Shown in pieces: positions 16,270-26,959 of a DNA stretch of 64,000 nt (positions are counted from its first letter, which is position 1; each line of letters opens with the position of its first letter). Location of the stretch: assembly GCA_900016775.1 (NCBI GenBank), contig LN890288.1, positions 586,318 to 650,317 on the forward strand, written 5' to 3'. The stretch is from Serratia symbiotica. Its GTDB lineage: Bacteria; Pseudomonadota; Gammaproteobacteria; Enterobacterales; Enterobacteriaceae. The notes under the pieces were generated by a model. It searched no databases, had not been told where the DNA came from, and worked only from the letters and a program-made list of their open reading frames with translations. A program made the translations under genes and the position numbers.

Positions 16270-16317
16270 ATTAAGTATTTTATATTTTAATAAACATTAC
16301 AATATAAAATACTTAAT
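16270..16317. terminator. Bidirectional hairpin between convergent smrB and plsC
   Basis: A perfect 17-bp inverted repeat, 16270-16286 with 16301-16317, has a 14-base loop. Its arm is ATTAAGTATTTTATATT. It sits between two convergent stop codons (16155 and 16347), as expected for a shared terminator. Confidence 0.65.
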
Positions 16318-16346
16318 TATAATGAATTAAAAAAAAACAAAATAAT

Positions 16347-17069
16347 TTAATTAAATTTATTAACTTCTATATCTAACTGAATAATTTTTTCTTTCATAAT
16401 TTTATGACAATATTTTGCTAATTCTCGAGCATTTTTTTTATTATATTGTTTAGTATCTATTGGTGGCATCATTTCTATTATTGCTTTACCATTATTCCAA
16501 CGATTAAGATGGATTTTACCAGTAGTAGTTGAAGCACAAATAGGTACAATTGGTATACCAGCAGAAATAGCTATATAAAAAGCACCAGTTTTAAATGGCA
16601 TTAATCCACGACCGCAATTACGAGTACCTTCTGGAAAAATCCAAATAGAAATATGTTCATTTTTACATTTTTTTATTAAAAAAGATATAATTTTACGTAT
16701 TTTAGTATAATTTTTACGATGAATTAAAATGTTTCCACTAATCCAATATAAAATACCAAAAAATGGAATCCATAAAATATCTTTTTTTCCTACTGTAATA
16801 GTATAAGGAGGCATAATATTAGCTACTGTTATCATATCATAATTATTTTGATGATTAGAAATATAAATATAATTTTTATTATTTTTTAATTCTGTTGGTA
16901 TACGAGTTTTTATTTTTAATCCAAATAACATTGAAAGACGACCAAAAAGATGACTAAATATTACTGCATTTTTAGGATTAAATGGACTAAATAAACAATA
17001 TAAAATACCAAAAAAACATACTAAAAAACAATAAAAAATAGTAATAATTAAACGTAATATTAATAACAT
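16347..17069 (-). CDS. plsC: PlsC, 1-acyl-sn-glycerol-3-phosphate acyltransferase
   Basis: 240 residues (E. coli 245). The acyltransferase motifs are NHQNNYD at 72-78 and FPEGTR at 145-150, with GAFYIAI and VPIVPI-type segments after them. One or two hydrophobic helices lie at the N-terminus (3-29). It makes phosphatidic acid, the substrate of CdsA, which is also in this window. A GAGGGT ribosome site precedes the ATG, and a small palindrome (17083-17098) lies just upstream of it. Confidence 0.95.
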   Translation of the reverse strand: MLLILRLIITIFYCFLVCFFGILYCLFSPFNPKNAVIFSHLFGRLSMLFGLKIKTRIPTELKNNKNYIYISNHQNNYDMITVANIMPPYTITVGKKDILWIPFFGILYWISGNILIHRKNYTKIRKIISFLIKKCKNEHISIWIFPEGTRNCGRGLMPFKTGAFYIAISAGIPIVPICASTTTGKIHLNRWNNGKAIIEMMPPIDTKQYNKKNARELAKYCHKIMKEKIIQLDIEVNKFN

Positions 17070-17317
17070 AATACCCTCATTATTATACTTTAGTATAATT
17101 AAATTTATAAAAATTTTAATAATATTATAATTAATTAATAATATAAATCATATTTTTATTCAAAATTTTAATATTTTAAAAAATACAATATATATTTTAA
17201 AATCATTAAAAAATAAACAACTAAATTATATTAATTAATTATAATAAAATAATATAATAATTAATATTAAAAAATTTTATACAATTCACTTTATAATGAA
17301 ATAAAATAATATATCTA

Positions 17318-17992
17318 TTAAATTTTATTAATATCTAAATATGGTATTAAAGATACATTATTAATATTAACAAAATAAGGAATTTTTCCTAATAATGGTG
17401 CTAATATCATATGATTTAATGTTTCTAAATATTCTGTATACCATTTTCCTGGAATAGTAATATTATTACAAACCCAACCAACTAAAGATAATCCTGATTT
17501 TAAAATAGCACTTTGAGTTAATAATGCATGATTAATGCAACCTAATTTCATTCCAACCACTAAAATTATTTGTAATTTTTCTTGAATTACCCAATCTGCA
17601 AAAGTATGTTGTAATGATAATGGGGTAAACCAACCACCTGCTCCTTCAATTAATATCCAATTAGAATATTGTTCTAAATTACGTAATCCAGATGATAATT
17701 TATTAAAATGAATTGGTTTATTTTTATAAGTACTAATAATATTAGGTGAAGTAGATTCACAAAAAAAATAAGGATTGATTTCATTATAACTAAGAAATAT
17801 CTTACTATTAGATTGTAACATTAATGCATCATTATTTCTCCATCCTATATTAGTTAATATACCACCAGTAGCTACTGGTTTATATCCAATACTTTTATAA
17901 CCAGATTTGTTAGCTATTTTTAATAATGTAGAACTTACAATAGTCTTACCTACTGAAGTATCTGTACCAGTAATAAAATAACGTTTTATCAT
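17318..17992 (-). CDS. bioD: BioD, dethiobiotin synthetase
   Basis: 224 residues (E. coli 225). The P-loop GTDTSVGKT is at 9-17, the substrate loop VEGAGGWFTPLS-like LIEGAGGWFTPL is near 115-126, and the LVVGMKLGCINHALLT segment is nearly identical to E. coli. It closes the ureido ring on diaminopelargonate using CO2 and ATP, giving dethiobiotin for BioB. It follows bioB on the same strand, but bioF and bioC, which separate them in E. coli, are gone. Confidence 0.96.
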   Translation of the reverse strand: MIKRYFITGTDTSVGKTIVSSTLLKIANKSGYKSIGYKPVATGGILTNIGWRNNDALMLQSNSKIFLSYNEINPYFFCESTSPNIISTYKNKPIHFNKLSSGLRNLEQYSNWILIEGAGGWFTPLSLQHTFADWVIQEKLQIILVVGMKLGCINHALLTQSAILKSGLSLVGWVCNNITIPGKWYTEYLETLNHMILAPLLGKIPYFVNINNVSLIPYLDINKI

Positions 17993-18359
17993 AATTTATT
18001 TTACCATCTATTAAATAATAGATTTTTAAAAAAAAATAATATAAACATAATAATATAAATAATTTAATTTTTAATAAAAAATTATTATAAATATAAAAAT
18101 ATTTTATAAATTTTAAATAAAATTTATAAATAACATAATATTTATAATTTAACTATAATTTTATTTTAAAAATTTATTTAAAAATTTCACTATTATTTAT
18201 ATTTTAAAAAAATATATTAATAATTAAAATACATATTTTATTAATTATTAATATGTTATATACAACATGTACAAATAAAATTATCTGTACATGTTTATTT
18301 TAAAATAAATAATTATTATTAAAATTTAATTATTTTTATAGTTCAATTTTATAAAATTA
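17993..18359. other. Spacer between bioB and bioD (bioF-bioC position)
   Basis: 367 bases of A/T sequence where E. coli has bioF and bioC (about 1.9 kb). The length shows physical deletion rather than decay in place. It contains one clear inverted repeat at 18264-18295 and nothing else readable. Confidence 0.65.
18264..18295. repeat. Inverted repeat between bioB and bioD
   Basis: AACATGTACA (18264-18273) is repeated inverted as TGTACATGTT (18286-18295), with a 12-base loop. It lies about 65 bases past the bioB stop. There is no T run after it in the bioB direction, so it is a weak terminator candidate; it may be a 3'-end stability hairpin. It does not resemble the BirA operator. Confidence 0.6.
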
Positions 18360-19400
18360 TTATATTGCTGCATTATAAAATTTAACATCATTATTAACAT
18401 GCATTAATTGTTTAGTTAGTACTTGTTGTTGTTGATTATTTCCATTTTTAATTTTAAATTTTTGTGGATTTAAACCTAATTTATGAAATAATTTTAAATC
18501 TTTATTTTCTTCTGGATTAGGTGTAGTTAAAAGTTTACAACCATAAAATATTGAATTTGCTCCAGCCATAAAACACATTGCTTGAGTTTGTTCATTCATT
18601 TGTTCACGCCCTGCAGATAAACGAATATAAGAAGTAGGCATCATAATACGTGTTATTGCAATTATTCTTATAAAATCAAATGGATCAATATCTTTATTAT
18701 TTTCTAATGGTGTACCTTTTATTTTTACTAACATATTAATCGGTATACTCTCTGGTGGTTTTGGTAAATTAGCTAATTGTACTAATAATTCTCCACGATC
18801 ACGCATTGTTTCACCTAATCCAATAATACCACCAGAACATATTTTAATACCTGCATTTCTTACTTTATTTAAAGTATCTAAACGTTCTTGATAACTTCTA
18901 GTAGTTACAATATTTTTATAGAATTCTGGTGAAGTATCTAAATTATGATTATAATAATCTAATCCTGCTTTTGCTAATTTTTTAACTTGATTATCCTCTA
19001 ACATACCTAGAGTCATACAAGTTTCCATTCCTATTTCTTTTACACCTTGAACCATTTTTTCTAAATATGGCATATCACGATCATGAGGATTTTTCCATGC
19101 AGCTCCCATACAAAAACGAGTAGCACCATTTATTTTAGCTTGACGTGCTGCTTCTAAAACTTTTTCTACCTGAATCAAACGTTCTACATCTAAACCAGTT
19201 TTATATCTAGAACTTTGCGGGCAATATTTACAATCTTCTGGACAAGCTCCAGTTTTTATTGATAATAATGTACTAATTTGTATTTGACATGGATTAAAAT
19301 ATTTAATATGTATAGCATGCGCTTCAAATAATAATTCAAGTAATGGTTTATCAAAAAGATTTTTTGTTAGATCTACTGTCCAATGAATACGTTTAATCAT
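18360..19400 (-). CDS. bioB: Biotin synthase BioB
   Basis: 346 residues, the E. coli length. The radical-SAM cluster motif CPEDCKYC gives C53, C57 and C60. Further conserved cysteines are in RFCMGAAW and [12 protein letters not shown], and the arginine of the [2Fe-2S] site lies in [11 protein letters not shown]. It inserts sulfur into dethiobiotin. It needs iron-sulfur repair, for which NfuA is present at 37475. A strong ribosome site AGGAGAAAGG precedes the ATG. No BirA operator is seen upstream. Confidence 0.97.
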   Translation of the reverse strand: MIKRIHWTVDLTKNLFDKPLLELLFEAHAIHIKYFNPCQIQISTLLSIKTGACPEDCKYCPQSSRYKTGLDVERLIQVEKVLEAARQAKINGATRFCMGAAWKNPHDRDMPYLEKMVQGVKEIGMETCMTLGMLEDNQVKKLAKAGLDYYNHNLDTSPEFYKNIVTTRSYQERLDTLNKVRNAGIKICSGGIIGLGETMRDRGELLVQLANLPKPPESIPINMLVKIKGTPLENNKDIDPFDFIRIIAITRIMMPTSYIRLSAGREQMNEQTQAMCFMAGANSIFYGCKLLTTPNPEENKDLKLFHKLGLNPQKFKIKNGNNQQQQVLTKQLMHVNNDVKFYNAAI

Positions 19401-20735
19401 AATCCTTTCTCCTAAAAATATTTTTAATATTTTAAATTAAAAAGATATAATTAAATTCTCTTTAATTTAAATAAATCTCAAATTCTTTTATTTATTTATT
19501 TATTTATTTAATATTTTATAATTAATATTTATATAATATTATGATAAATATGTTAATATTTTATAATATTTTTATAATTATTTTAATGTTAAATAATTAA
19601 ATAAATAATTAAAATATTTAATAAATATTATTTTAATAAATATTTTATTATATAAAAAAATAAATTAAAAATTAATTGAAATTAATTTAAAAAATTATTA
19701 TAAATATAAATTTATTAAAATAATATTTATTATAATATATTTTATTTTTATAAAAATTAAAAATAATCAATAAGATAATAATTAAATTTAAATAAAAATT
19801 ATTATTAAAATAAATATTATTTTATTTTTTTTATATATTAAATAATTTATATTTTTAAATAAAATTTTTAAAACTTAATTTTATATAATATATTTAATAC
19901 TGTATCAAAATAAAATATCCATTCTAAATATAATTTATATAATAATTTATAATGAATTATTAATATAATTTTAAAATAAAATATCTATTACATATTATAT
20001 TTATACACTAAAAAATAATTATTAACTGTTACTTAAAAATATTTTTAATTTATTAAATATTAATAAATAAATTATTAAATTAAAAATTATACTAATTTTA
20101 TCTATTAATTAAAAAATTTTAAAATTTATATACTAATTAATATAAAAATGATAACAATTTCATAAATAATAAAATATAAAAAATTATAACTTTAGAAAAA
20201 TTAATTACATTAATAATAAATTATATAATAATATTATTTTTAATTACTTTAATATTATAAATAACTAAAATATTTAATGTTTACCTATCTAAGTTCTAAA
20301 ATATTAATTAATATTTACAAATAATTAAAACTTAATTATACAAACAAAATTAATTTTTAAAATAATATTAATCATTAATATTAAATTCTTTATTATTTTA
20401 AATTAATTTAAAATTACTATCTAAAAAATAAATTAAAAACTATCTAATGATATATATTTTTAATATATAACATTAAATAATTATAAATTTAAATTAAAAT
20501 ATTTTTTAAAATTAATAACTTTTAATTTATTAAAAATTATTATTATATTAAAAAACATATATTATATTATTAAGTATTTTTTAATAAAATCCTATATAAT
20601 ATTTATTAAATTATTTAATAATATAAAATTTAATTTAATATGTTAATATTAAATCTCATCAAATAATTAAAAATAATTATTAAAAATATTTTATAATTAT
20701 ATTATTTTTTAATAAATATTATTCCATACATTCTA
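19401..20735. other. Eroded spacer between tamB and bioB
   Basis: About 1.33 kb of nearly pure A/T. It includes the tetranucleotide repeat (TTTA)6 at 19487-19510. In E. coli bioA lies divergent upstream of bioB, and the C-terminal third of TamB would extend about 0.95 kb past the present tamB stop; either could account for this stretch, but no frame or motif is readable. Confidence 0.6.
19487..19510. repeat. Tetranucleotide microsatellite (TTTA)6
   Basis: Six perfect tandem TTTA units lie 87 bases upstream of the bioB start, within the presumed promoter region. Such runs are prone to slippage; any effect on bioB is speculation. Confidence 0.8.
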
Positions 20736-23555
20736 TTATTTATTTTTAGTCTTAATTAAACTATTTAATAATAAAGTTTTACTATTAAATTTTAAAAAAA
20801 AATAATTATTAATAATTTTAAAAGGTATTTTATAACCATGAATATTAATATTATTTAAAATAATATAACCTAAAATTATAGAATTTTTAAGAGTACCTTT
20901 TAAATATAAATTCATATTTAATATACCTATTGCTGTATTATTCTTTATAAATATAGGATTAATAATTGATAATGGCATATTAATTATTCTAATATTACCA
21001 TTAATATTAGAATTTTTATATATATCTATAATATGAATATAACCTAATGATTGATTATTATTATTAATATTTTTAATTAACCATTTAATCTTTAAATCAT
21101 AATTATTTAATTGAAAATTAAGAACTAATGTATCAAAATTAACTGAAAATATTACATTATTAATATAATGTATAATTTTTATATTTTTACCTATTAATAA
21201 TAATTTAATATTTGGTAATATATTATTTTTTTTCCAATTAATATTAATTTCTATATTAAATTTACCATATATTTGAATTTGCTTACCTAATATAGAATTA
21301 ATTATTTTAAAATTAAAATAATTCAATACTAAATTAAATTTACTATTTTTATTTAAAATAACAGTTTTAATTAAACAAAATTTAACATTAGAATTATACC
21401 AACAATATGGAAAAATATTTATTTTTTTTATATTATAAAAATAATCTATAGAAACCTTATTAGTAAGATACCATACACCAATAGGTGTATAAAAATAAGT
21501 ATTATTTAAATCTCCATGCCAATATTGATTTTTATAATTAAAATTACCTTGTAATTTTACTCGACCCAAAAATAATCCTTTATTAATTATCAATTTTATT
21601 TTATGATGTAATTCATTACCATAAATATTTAAAATTAATAAATTAAATTTTAAAGTATAATATTTTAATTCTTTAATATATATAATAAATTTACCATACA
21701 TTTGATTTATATAAAAAAAATTACCATTAATATTAATTTGATTAATATTTAATATTTTCCATTTAAAATTATAAACTATTAATTTTATTAAAAATTTTGG
21801 TTTATATAAATTACCACGTAATTGTAATGATCCTTTAATAATACCATTTAATTCTGATATAATATCATGAAGATAAGGAATATTAATATTCATATCAAAT
21901 TTTAAACTTTTTTTATTAAATTTACCTATTATATTAAATTCATTACATCCAATTTTTAAAATAAAAATTGGAATATTCCATTCTTGTAAACTATTACCAT
22001 TTAATATTCCATATATTTTAATTTTAGTATTTTTTATATAACCATCTAATTTTAATATAGGTATTTGTAATTTCCAATGATTATTATGAAATTTTCCATT
22101 AATAATTAATTTACCATTTAATTTTATTGGCCATTTTAACCATTGATTAATATTATTAATATTACAAAATGTTATTTCTGAATTCCATGTAATACTTTTA
22201 CTCCAATTTAATAATCCAATAATATCAATATTACCATGTAATAAATTTAAACGTAAACGTTTTAATTTAAAGAATTTATGATTACCATTTCCATTAAATA
22301 TTAAAATTATAGATGGAATATAGTTACCATTAATCTTTGCATAAAAAAATAATTTATAATTAGTTATTTTACCATAAAAATATAAATGAAAATTATTAAC
22401 TATATATTGTAATTTTTTATTAAAAAATAATTTTAATTCTTTAATATCTAATATTAACGTTAAAGGTATATTTATATTATTTAAATGTATCTTAAAATAA
22501 AATTTTATATCTAATAATCCAAAAGAATGAAATGTTATATTTAAAGTTTTATATAATTCTCCATTAACATTTATTATAATTTCTTGATTTTTTAATAAAT
22601 TAAAATTTAATATACTTTTTATTGTAATATTTACTGGATATGTATCATCAAAAATAATATTTCCTTTTATAAAAAATAAATTTTTTGAGGATTCAATATT
22701 ACAAGTATATAATTGAATTTTATTATTTTTTATTGTTCCTTGTAAAAATATTTTATTAATTGAAAAATTAATATCACTAATTAATTGAAAATTTTCACCT
22801 TGAATTTCTTTAAAAATAACATTAAATGGTAAATAAATTTTTGATAAAAATATAAATAATGGTTTAGTTAATAATTGCAAATTTTCTTCTAATAATTTTT
22901 CTTCTGATATTATTATTTTTTTAATTATATTTTTTATTTGTAAATTAATTGTATAAAATATTTTAAATATTGGTGATATTTTTATCCATTTTAAATTTCG
23001 ATTGTTTTTTGGTAATGTAATTAATAATGATTTAATTTTAGTTGATATAAATGTTAATAAACGTTCTTTCCATAAAATTTTACTTTGAAATTCAGCTAAA
23101 AAAATTTTACTTCCATTAATATTAATTTTAATATTATTTAATGTTATCATACGAAAAATAATTGGAAATGGTGTATTATAATACATACTATATATATTAA
23201 TTTTTTTCGATAATTGAGATAACGTTATATTTTTAATATAAAATTTTATATCTATATCATGTATAATTAAATTATTAAAACATAATGAACCATATTTGAA
23301 ACAAGATTTATCAACTGATAAATAAAATTGTTTAATAACAATAGTTATATTAGGTATTTGATATTTAATATCTTTTAATATTAAATTATTCCAATCACCA
23401 CTAATATTAGAAATATGAAATCCTGGTATATAATGCACTGCAGAATTAATTAATATATGTAATCCACTTTTAGTACTTAAAAAAAAAGTAATAATACAAA
23501 TTAATAATAAAAAAATACTTAAAAAACTAAGTAAAATTTTTTTTATTAAATTCAT
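20736..23555 (-). CDS. tamB: TamB (YtfN), envelope lipid/autotransporter assembly factor, C-terminally shortened
   Basis: 939 residues, where E. coli TamB has 1259. The N-terminus is unmistakable: a signal anchor at about 5-26, then TKSGLHILINSAVHYIPGFHISNISGDWNNL, shown here only by its start TKSGLHIL, aligns with TTSGLHLV of E. coli. The middle is a long run of beta-strand repeats rich in Asn, Ile and Lys, the groove thought to carry phospholipids between membranes. The C-terminal DUF490 region that contacts TamA is missing. TamA itself is not found upstream. The long open frame in such an A/T-rich background argues that it is still selected. Confidence 0.8.
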   Translation of the reverse strand: MNLIKKILLSFLSIFLLLICIITFFLSTKSGLHILINSAVHYIPGFHISNISGDWNNLILKDIKYQIPNITIVIKQFYLSVDKSCFKYGSLCFNNLIIHDIDIKFYIKNITLSQLSKKINIYSMYYNTPFPIIFRMITLNNIKININGSKIFLAEFQSKILWKERLLTFISTKIKSLLITLPKNNRNLKWIKISPIFKIFYTINLQIKNIIKKIIISEEKLLEENLQLLTKPLFIFLSKIYLPFNVIFKEIQGENFQLISDINFSINKIFLQGTIKNNKIQLYTCNIESSKNLFFIKGNIIFDDTYPVNITIKSILNFNLLKNQEIIINVNGELYKTLNITFHSFGLLDIKFYFKIHLNNINIPLTLILDIKELKLFFNKKLQYIVNNFHLYFYGKITNYKLFFYAKINGNYIPSIILIFNGNGNHKFFKLKRLRLNLLHGNIDIIGLLNWSKSITWNSEITFCNINNINQWLKWPIKLNGKLIINGKFHNNHWKLQIPILKLDGYIKNTKIKIYGILNGNSLQEWNIPIFILKIGCNEFNIIGKFNKKSLKFDMNINIPYLHDIISELNGIIKGSLQLRGNLYKPKFLIKLIVYNFKWKILNINQININGNFFYINQMYGKFIIYIKELKYYTLKFNLLILNIYGNELHHKIKLIINKGLFLGRVKLQGNFNYKNQYWHGDLNNTYFYTPIGVWYLTNKVSIDYFYNIKKINIFPYCWYNSNVKFCLIKTVILNKNSKFNLVLNYFNFKIINSILGKQIQIYGKFNIEININWKKNNILPNIKLLLIGKNIKIIHYINNVIFSVNFDTLVLNFQLNNYDLKIKWLIKNINNNNQSLGYIHIIDIYKNSNINGNIRIINMPLSIINPIFIKNNTAIGILNMNLYLKGTLKNSIILGYIILNNINIHGYKIPFKIINNYFFLKFNSKTLLLNSLIKTKNK

Positions 23556-25445
23556 AATTCAGAACCTAAACTAATATAATATTGTATTTCATAAATTTTT
23601 TTATTATAAAAAGTTTATATATATAATTTTATGAAACCTATAAATATTTTCTCACATATACCTATATTAGGTTAATATTACTATTTTTAATATTATAAAT
23701 TACTTTACAAACATCTAAAAATATTTTCTTATACTATAAATTAATTATATTATATTGACATTATAATAAACTGATTAATTTTTTTTAAAATATTAAGTAA
23801 TATATTTAAATTATCACCTCATAAAATTTTATAATACTGATAACTTAATATATTTTAATCTTTTCTAATATTAAAATATAAATCCAAATATTATTTTATT
23901 TTATAAATTTAAAATTTATATTTAAACTGAAATAAATATTAAAAATATTAATAAAATAATATGAATTATTTTCTTATATTCATATTAAACTACTATATAA
24001 TAAATATAATTAAATATTTATACAAAAATATTATATTCTAACTAATATTTTAAATATTACTTTAAATAAAGTTATTAAAATATCAATTAATATTTATTAC
24101 TTATTAATAATTTTAAAAAATTTCTATAAAATTATATTAAAATAATATATTTATTATTATTTTATATATAAATTATACCTTTAATTTTATAACTATTTTT
24201 TAATTACTTAAATTAATTTTTATAACTAATCTTAGGATTTAGTATAATATTATTAATAAATATATAAATTATATAAAAAAATATTTTTCTAATTATTTAA
24301 TTCATTATAATATATATATTTTTTATTTTTTTTAAAATATTTCTATCTACAGTGCAGAAAATTAAATTAAAATTAATAAATAATAAAATAATATTAATAC
24401 TATTAAAATAGTAAATTTACACAAAAAATATAAAAAAATTTTTTACTGTAAAATAAAATAATTTTAATACTATAACTATTCTACATAATATTATTAATCA
24501 TTAAATTTTTTCTTATTTTAAATTAATATTTAATTAATTTATATTAAAAATTATCAAAAAAAACAATTTTATTTATTGTTTTATATTATTAACTAATTTA
24601 TTTATTTTATTTAAATATTTCATTCCAAAATATATTACTGTAATTAAAGTAAAAATTATTTCTATTTAAATTACTAATTTTATATATTTTTTAAATATAA
24701 TTTTTAAATAAAATTAATAAATTTAATATTTAAATAATTTAAACTATCTATAACTTAAAAAAAAATCATATAATTTTAAATAATGTTTATAAAATAATCA
24801 CATCTAAAATATTCATAAAATATTATATAAACAAAATATAAACTTATTTATATTCTAAATTTTTAATATATAATAATCATATTAATAAAATTATTGAATA
24901 TATAAATTATAAAAATTTATTAAATTATATTTTAAATAATTAAAAATTTAATTTTAAATAATAACAAAAATTTATTTAAAATTAATTATATCAAATACAT
25001 TAATATTATCAAAAACCTTAAAAAATTTTAAAATTTTTAATAAATTTTTTATTATTTTTCATGAATATAATATAATTTTTAGATTTATTATACTTAATAA
25101 TATAATAAAAATATTAATAACATGTTTAATAAATTAAAAACAAAAAATAACAACTTATATTAAAAACTAATAATTAATATAAAATAAAATATCAATTAAA
25201 AATATAATACATAAATACAATATTAATACTTAAACAATTATAAAAATATTAAAAAATTTATAATGTATATATATCATACAAAATTCTTAAAATAATAATT
25301 ATATTAAATATAATAATTATAAATTTATAATAATAAATATTACAAATCATAAAATTAATAAATTATTATAATATATTAATATTTAAAAATTTTATTATAT
25401 AATTTTAAAAAATTAAATTAAATAATAAATAAATTATTAACAATT
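23556..25445. other. Eroded spacer upstream of tamB (tamA position)
   Basis: 1.89 kb with no credible frame on either strand. E. coli has tamA (about 1.73 kb) directly upstream of tamB, so the size fits a fully decayed tamA. No POTRA or barrel motif can be read. A CTACAGTGCAG patch near 24352 is the only GC cluster and I cannot assign it. Confidence 0.55.
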
Positions 25446-26516
25446 TTAGTTTAAATAATCTTTAAAAGCTTTAGAATAACGTTCTTCTATACCATTTTTA
25501 GTACTAAGTATCATCATAACTGGAATATTAAGTATATTTGCTAATTTCATACCACATTCCGGACCTAATACACTAAATCCAGTAGCTAAACCATCAGCTG
25601 TAATACAACTAGAATAAAGTACAGTAATTGATAATAAATTATTATCAATTGGCCAACCAGTATTAGGATTAATAGTATGCGAAAATCGTTTACCATTCTG
25701 ATCAAAATAATTTCGATAATTTCCTGATGTAGCAATAGAAATTGTTCCTGGTTTAATAATTAATTGTGCTTGTTGTATTTTAGAATTAGGACGTTCAATA
25801 GCAATACGCCAAGGTTGTTGATTATTTTTAATACCACAAATACGAACTTCACCACCAATTTCTACTATATAATTTTTAATATTTTGTGAATTTAAATATT
25901 CAGAAATAACATCTACACTATAACCTTTAGCAATAGATGAAAGATCAATATATAATTCAGGAATACTCTTTATTAATGTATTCCCTATTACTGAAATTTT
26001 ATCACTACCTACCCAAGAATGATATTTTTTTATTTCTAAAATATTTGGTATTTTAGATTTTCGTAATTCTGAACCAAATCCCCATAAATTTACTAATTTT
26101 CCAATAGTTATATCAAATGCACCATTGGTAATTTTATAAATACGTAATGCTTCAGATATCACATAAGAAGTATCTGATGATACTGGAAAAGGTGTATTTA
26201 TTAACTGACTAGAATTAAAACGACTAATTTCAGAAGTGGTTAAATATGTAGACATTTGATTATTTATTTTTTCTAATTTCTTACGAATTTCTATATTAAT
26301 TTTTTTTATAGTAAAATTATTTTTTTTAGGTACATAATAAATAGAATATGAAGTACCCATAATTTTACCATTTAAATTTACTAGTTCTGTTTCAGAAAAT
26401 AATAAATATAAAATTAAACAAAATATAATTATTTTTAAACAATATTTTATAAAAAATAAATTCACGTAAATATTAATATAATCCAAGACAATTTTAATTA
26501 TATATTTTTTAAACAT
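25446..26516 (-). CDS. apbE: ApbE, FAD:protein FMN transferase
   Basis: 356 residues (E. coli 351). After a hydrophobic N-terminus (about 26-42) comes LNGKIMGTSYSI, then DLSSIAKGYSVD, the flavin-binding SGNYRNYF, SHTINPNTGWPI, and the TADGLATGFSVLG metal/FAD segment. ApbE attaches FMN to Thr of proteins such as RsxG, RsxD or NqrC on the outer face of the inner membrane. The E. coli protein is a lipoprotein; I find no lipobox cysteine here, so it is probably anchored by its N-terminal helix. The target protein is not in the window. Confidence 0.92.
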   Translation of the reverse strand: MFKKYIIKIVLDYINIYVNLFFIKYCLKIIIFCLILYLLFSETELVNLNGKIMGTSYSIYYVPKKNNFTIKKINIEIRKKLEKINNQMSTYLTTSEISRFNSSQLINTPFPVSSDTSYVISEALRIYKITNGAFDITIGKLVNLWGFGSELRKSKIPNILEIKKYHSWVGSDKISVIGNTLIKSIPELYIDLSSIAKGYSVDVISEYLNSQNIKNYIVEIGGEVRICGIKNNQQPWRIAIERPNSKIQQAQLIIKPGTISIATSGNYRNYFDQNGKRFSHTINPNTGWPIDNNLLSITVLYSSCITADGLATGFSVLGPECGMKLANILNIPVMMILSTKNGIEERYSKAFKDYLN

Positions 26517-26959
26517 AAATATAATAATTTATTTAACAAAATATAATAATTATTATTTATTAATGTAAAATTATTATAAATTATGTTTTATATATATTAA
26601 ATATTATTTTCATAAAAATACTAATATTTATATATACATATATATAAATATTTAATATATATTAATTATAAATATTTTATAATATTTTAAAATTATAACA
26701 TATAGTAAATATTTTTATGTAATAATTTTATTAAATTTTAATATTTATAAAAATATTTTATATTAAAAATATTTTATTTAATATATCCTATTTAAAGATA
26801 TATTTTATAATATTAATATTATTTTATTTAATTTTTTATTAATTATAATAATTATAATAAAAATTGATAAATAAATTCAAAATAACCAAATACAACCATA
26901 TAAATTAATAAAAATTATTAATATATTAATTATTTATCCTAATTTAATTATAATATTAA
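26517..26959. other. Spacer between aspS and apbE
   Basis: 443 bases of A/T with short TA runs. I see no gene, tRNA or clear hairpin terminator. Confidence 0.6.

Noticed and set aside
17083..17098. Small palindrome TTATACTTTAGTATAA before plsC as a possible operator
   Set aside because: Seven-base arms of A/T-rich sequence are too common here to support a regulator site.
23755..23760. TTGACA box upstream of tamB
   Set aside because: It is on the plus strand, pointing into the gene-free spacer, and no acceptable -10 follows at 16-18 bases.
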